DNA of 64,000 nucleotides from Cohnella lupini (GTDB lineage Bacteria > Bacillota > Bacilli > Paenibacillales > Paenibacillaceae), in assembly GCF_003386205.1 (NCBI RefSeq), contig NZ_QRDY01000002.1:434001-498000 (forward strand), given 5' to 3'. Below, in pieces: positions 62,585 through 64,000 of this stretch. Position 1 is the stretch's first letter. Each line of letters opens with the position of its first letter. The notes below the pieces were generated by a model. That model did no database searches and was not told where the DNA came from. It saw nothing but the letters and a program-made list of their open reading frames with translations. A program made the position numbers and the translations under genes.

Positions 62585-63558
62585 ACAGCGAACTCTGGAT
62601 CGAGAAAGTAAGCAGACAGGTAAAGGGCATCTTCTGGAGCAGAACGGCGCAACGGATCAAAGTGGTGGTGCTGGGACGAAATATTTCGGACGGCCTGCTT
62701 GCCAAGCTCGTTTTATACGGCCTTCTGACCATCGTCGCTTATCTGTACCTGCAGCCGATTCTGTATATGATCAGCACGTCGCTCAAAAATCTAAGCGATC
62801 TGCTCGATCCTACGGTCACGTGGATCCCCCGGGTCGTTACCTGGGATAACGTGCGGGATGCGTTCAAAGGACTGCAATATCCCGCCGCGCTTAGAAATAC
62901 GGCCATGATCGCGATATCCTGTTCGCTCGTGCAAGTATTCATATGCGCCATGACCGGTTACGCGCTCGCCAAGTTATCGATTCCGTTCAAAGGCGTTTTC
63001 ACGGCGCTCGTCATCCTGACCTTCTTGGTCCCGCCGCAGATCATCATTATTCCGCTGTACGTCATTTACAGCAAGCTTGGGCTGCTGAATACTCCGTTCG
63101 TGTTTCTGATTCCCGCGATTTTCGGGCAAGGACTCAAGAGCGCGCTGTTCATATTGATCTTCAGGCAGTTTTTCAAATCGCAGCCGTTAAGCCTGGAGGA
63201 AGCGGCGAAGCTGGACGGCGCATCGACCTTGAGGCTGTTCTTCGGAATCATGCTTCCGTTGGCCCGCTCGGCTTGCCTTGTCGTATTCCTCTTCTCGTTC
63301 ATTTGGTACTGGAACATGTATTACGAGCCTTCCTGGTTCCTGGCCAACGATTACACGCCGCTATCCATTCGCTTGGACCGGCTGGAGGACGTGCTTAACC
63401 CATCGCTTCTCGGCCAGAGAAACACGATCGAAAATCCGGTCACGGAAGGCGCGAAGATGGCCGCGGCATTCCTGATCATTTTCCCTCCGATCATCGTCTT
63501 CATGTTCCTGCAACGTTGGTTCGTCACCGGGATCGAGAGAACGGGCATCGTGGAATAA
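62581..63558 (+). CDS. Sugar ABC permease, MalG-like (second pair)
   Basis: 325 residues, ATGA overlap with the gene before. A longer N-terminal cytoplasmic tail (about 40 residues) precedes LVLYGLLTIVAYLYLQPILY. EAA loop SLEEAAKLDGASTLRLFFGIMLP; end FVTGIERTGIVE. Confidence 0.92.
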   Translation: MNSELWIEKVSRQVKGIFWSRTAQRIKVVVLGRNISDGLLAKLVLYGLLTIVAYLYLQPILYMISTSLKNLSDLLDPTVTWIPRVVTWDNVRDAFKGLQYPAALRNTAMIAISCSLVQVFICAMTGYALAKLSIPFKGVFTALVILTFLVPPQIIIIPLYVIYSKLGLLNTPFVFLIPAIFGQGLKSALFILIFRQFFKSQPLSLEEAAKLDGASTLRLFFGIMLPLARSACLVVFLFSFIWYWNMYYEPSWFLANDYTPLSIRLDRLEDVLNPSLLGQRNTIENPVTEGAKMAAAFLIIFPPIIVFMFLQRWFVTGIERTGIVE

Positions 63559-63569
63559 GCGATAGGAAA

Positions 63570-63596
63570 CCGGTCAAACCCATCAAGGGAGGTGGT
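63570..63596 (+). promoter_or_regulatory. Leader motif CCGGTCA-N8-AAGGGAGGTGGT before the binding lipoprotein gene
   Basis: The same arrangement, CCGGTCA, 8 nt, AAGG(G)AGGTGGT, occurs at 35972-35997 in the leader of the surface-protein/sortase pair. Here it lies about 100 bp upstream of the start at 63694, so the AGGAGG-like part is not that gene's own ribosome site. It may form a regulated hairpin or a tiny leader frame. Confidence 0.35.
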
Positions 63597-63693
63597 GCCG
63601 CGGGGAAGAAGGAGCGGCAATCGACTTACTCGTACTCATAAGGCATCGTTTCGATTAAGCAAGATCGAACACTAATCCAGGGGAGGCAATATC

Positions 63694-64000
63694 TTGAAAA
63701 ACAAACGCGCGTCGGCATGGTTATTAAGCATCGTATTGGTATTCACCGTCATTCTATCCGCTTGCTCGGGTGGCAACAACGAAGCGGGCAACGGCAAAGA
63801 ATCCGCCGGAGGGGACGCGAGTCCTAGCCCTAGCGCCAGCGCGCCGGCCTCGGAATCGGCCAGTCAACCGGCTTCCGAGGAAAATCGCGAGCCCGTCACT
63901 TTAAAGTTCATCTCTTGGAAGGATTCTTATAATGAGCTCTATGCCTTGTTTCACGAAAAATATCCTTGGATCACGATCGAGCAAATTCCGGTCAATGGCC
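63694..64000 (+). CDS. Partial sugar ABC binding lipoprotein
   Basis: Starts at TTG 63694, 7 nt after GGGGAGG, and runs off the end of the window (102 codons visible). Lipoprotein signal with lipobox LSAC (C24), a long Ser/Pro/Ala/Glu linker, then the mature start PVTLKFISWKDSYNELYALF typical of family-1 solute-binding proteins. Preceded by the second permease pair, for which it is the likely binding protein. Confidence 0.88.
   Translation, partial: MKNKRASAWLLSIVLVFTVILSACSGGNNEAGNGKESAGGDASPSPSASAPASESASQPASEENREPVTLKFISWKDSYNELYALFHEKYPWITIEQIPVNG

Overview
The window looks like chromosomal DNA of a Gram-positive, polysaccharide-degrading soil or plant-associated bacterium, most likely Paenibacillaceae (Paenibacillus/Cohnella type). 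The reasons are strong AGGAGG-type ribosome sites, YesM/YesN-type two-component systems, LplB/YtcP-type sugar ABC permeases, lipoprotein sugar binders, ccpA-type cre sites, large secreted CBM-bearing enzymes, and a class B sortase with a cell-wall-anchored substrate. This is family-level inference from gene content; no rRNA or tRNA is present to confirm it.

Layout. 1-794: tail of a BTAD-type regulator and a CheY-like protein. 0.9-11.5 kb: AraC regulator, GH127 beta-L-arabinofuranosidase, a sugar ABC importer (binding protein plus two permeases, no ATPase) and a giant secreted DUF5695/LamG protein, an arabinose-polymer locus. 11.5-12.4 kb: repeat arrays. 12.5-18.2 kb: AraC regulator, GH78 alpha-L-rhamnosidase, polysaccharide deacetylase, aminoglycoside-phosphotransferase-like kinase, then an AraC-domain relic. 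18.7-22.5 kb: GH2 enzyme divergent from an ArsR-type regulator with an unusual C-terminal domain. 22.6-24.7 kb: a 51-bp repeat array split by an IS3-family element. 25.0-29.4 kb: SDR epimerase and a YesN/YesM pair, then another array. 29.9-35.2 kb: GH38 alpha-mannosidase divergent from a secreted 2xCBM6-GH71/99-like protein, then a ten-unit 51-bp palindromic array. 36.2-37.7 kb: small CBM6-like NPATG-anchored surface protein and a class B sortase. 37.7-46.9 kb: clan GH-D alpha-galactosidase-like enzyme with two permeases on the minus strand, divergent from a YesN/YesM pair and a frameshifted binding-protein gene. 47.1-50.2 kb: secreted ThuA/sorbosone-dehydrogenase/PKD/CBM6 protein, then a 17-unit array. 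51.5-64 kb: a long tightly overlapping operon with its own MsmX-like ATPase, a very large membrane-anchored binding protein, two permease pairs, an NHL/Yip1-like membrane protein, a DUF5696 protein and the start of another binding lipoprotein.

How it works together. Secreted or surface CBM proteins would hold and open plant or fungal polysaccharides. Binding lipoproteins and MalF/MalG-type permeases would import oligosaccharides, and the leaderless GH127, GH78, GH2, GH38 and GH-D enzymes would cut them in the cytoplasm. Only one importer locus carries an ATPase, so the 4.0-7.3 kb and 39.8-46.9 kb importers probably share an ATPase encoded elsewhere, as with MsmX in Bacillus. Control appears local (AraC, ArsR, YesMN) with possible CcpA input.

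The most unusual feature is not a gene. Six intergenic stretches, all downstream of 3' gene ends, hold tandem repeats whose unit is nearly always 51-52 bp (or 62 bp) although the sequences belong to different families. Four of the loci share an AGTCGG-N4/5-CCGACT hairpin core embedded in locus-specific flanks.
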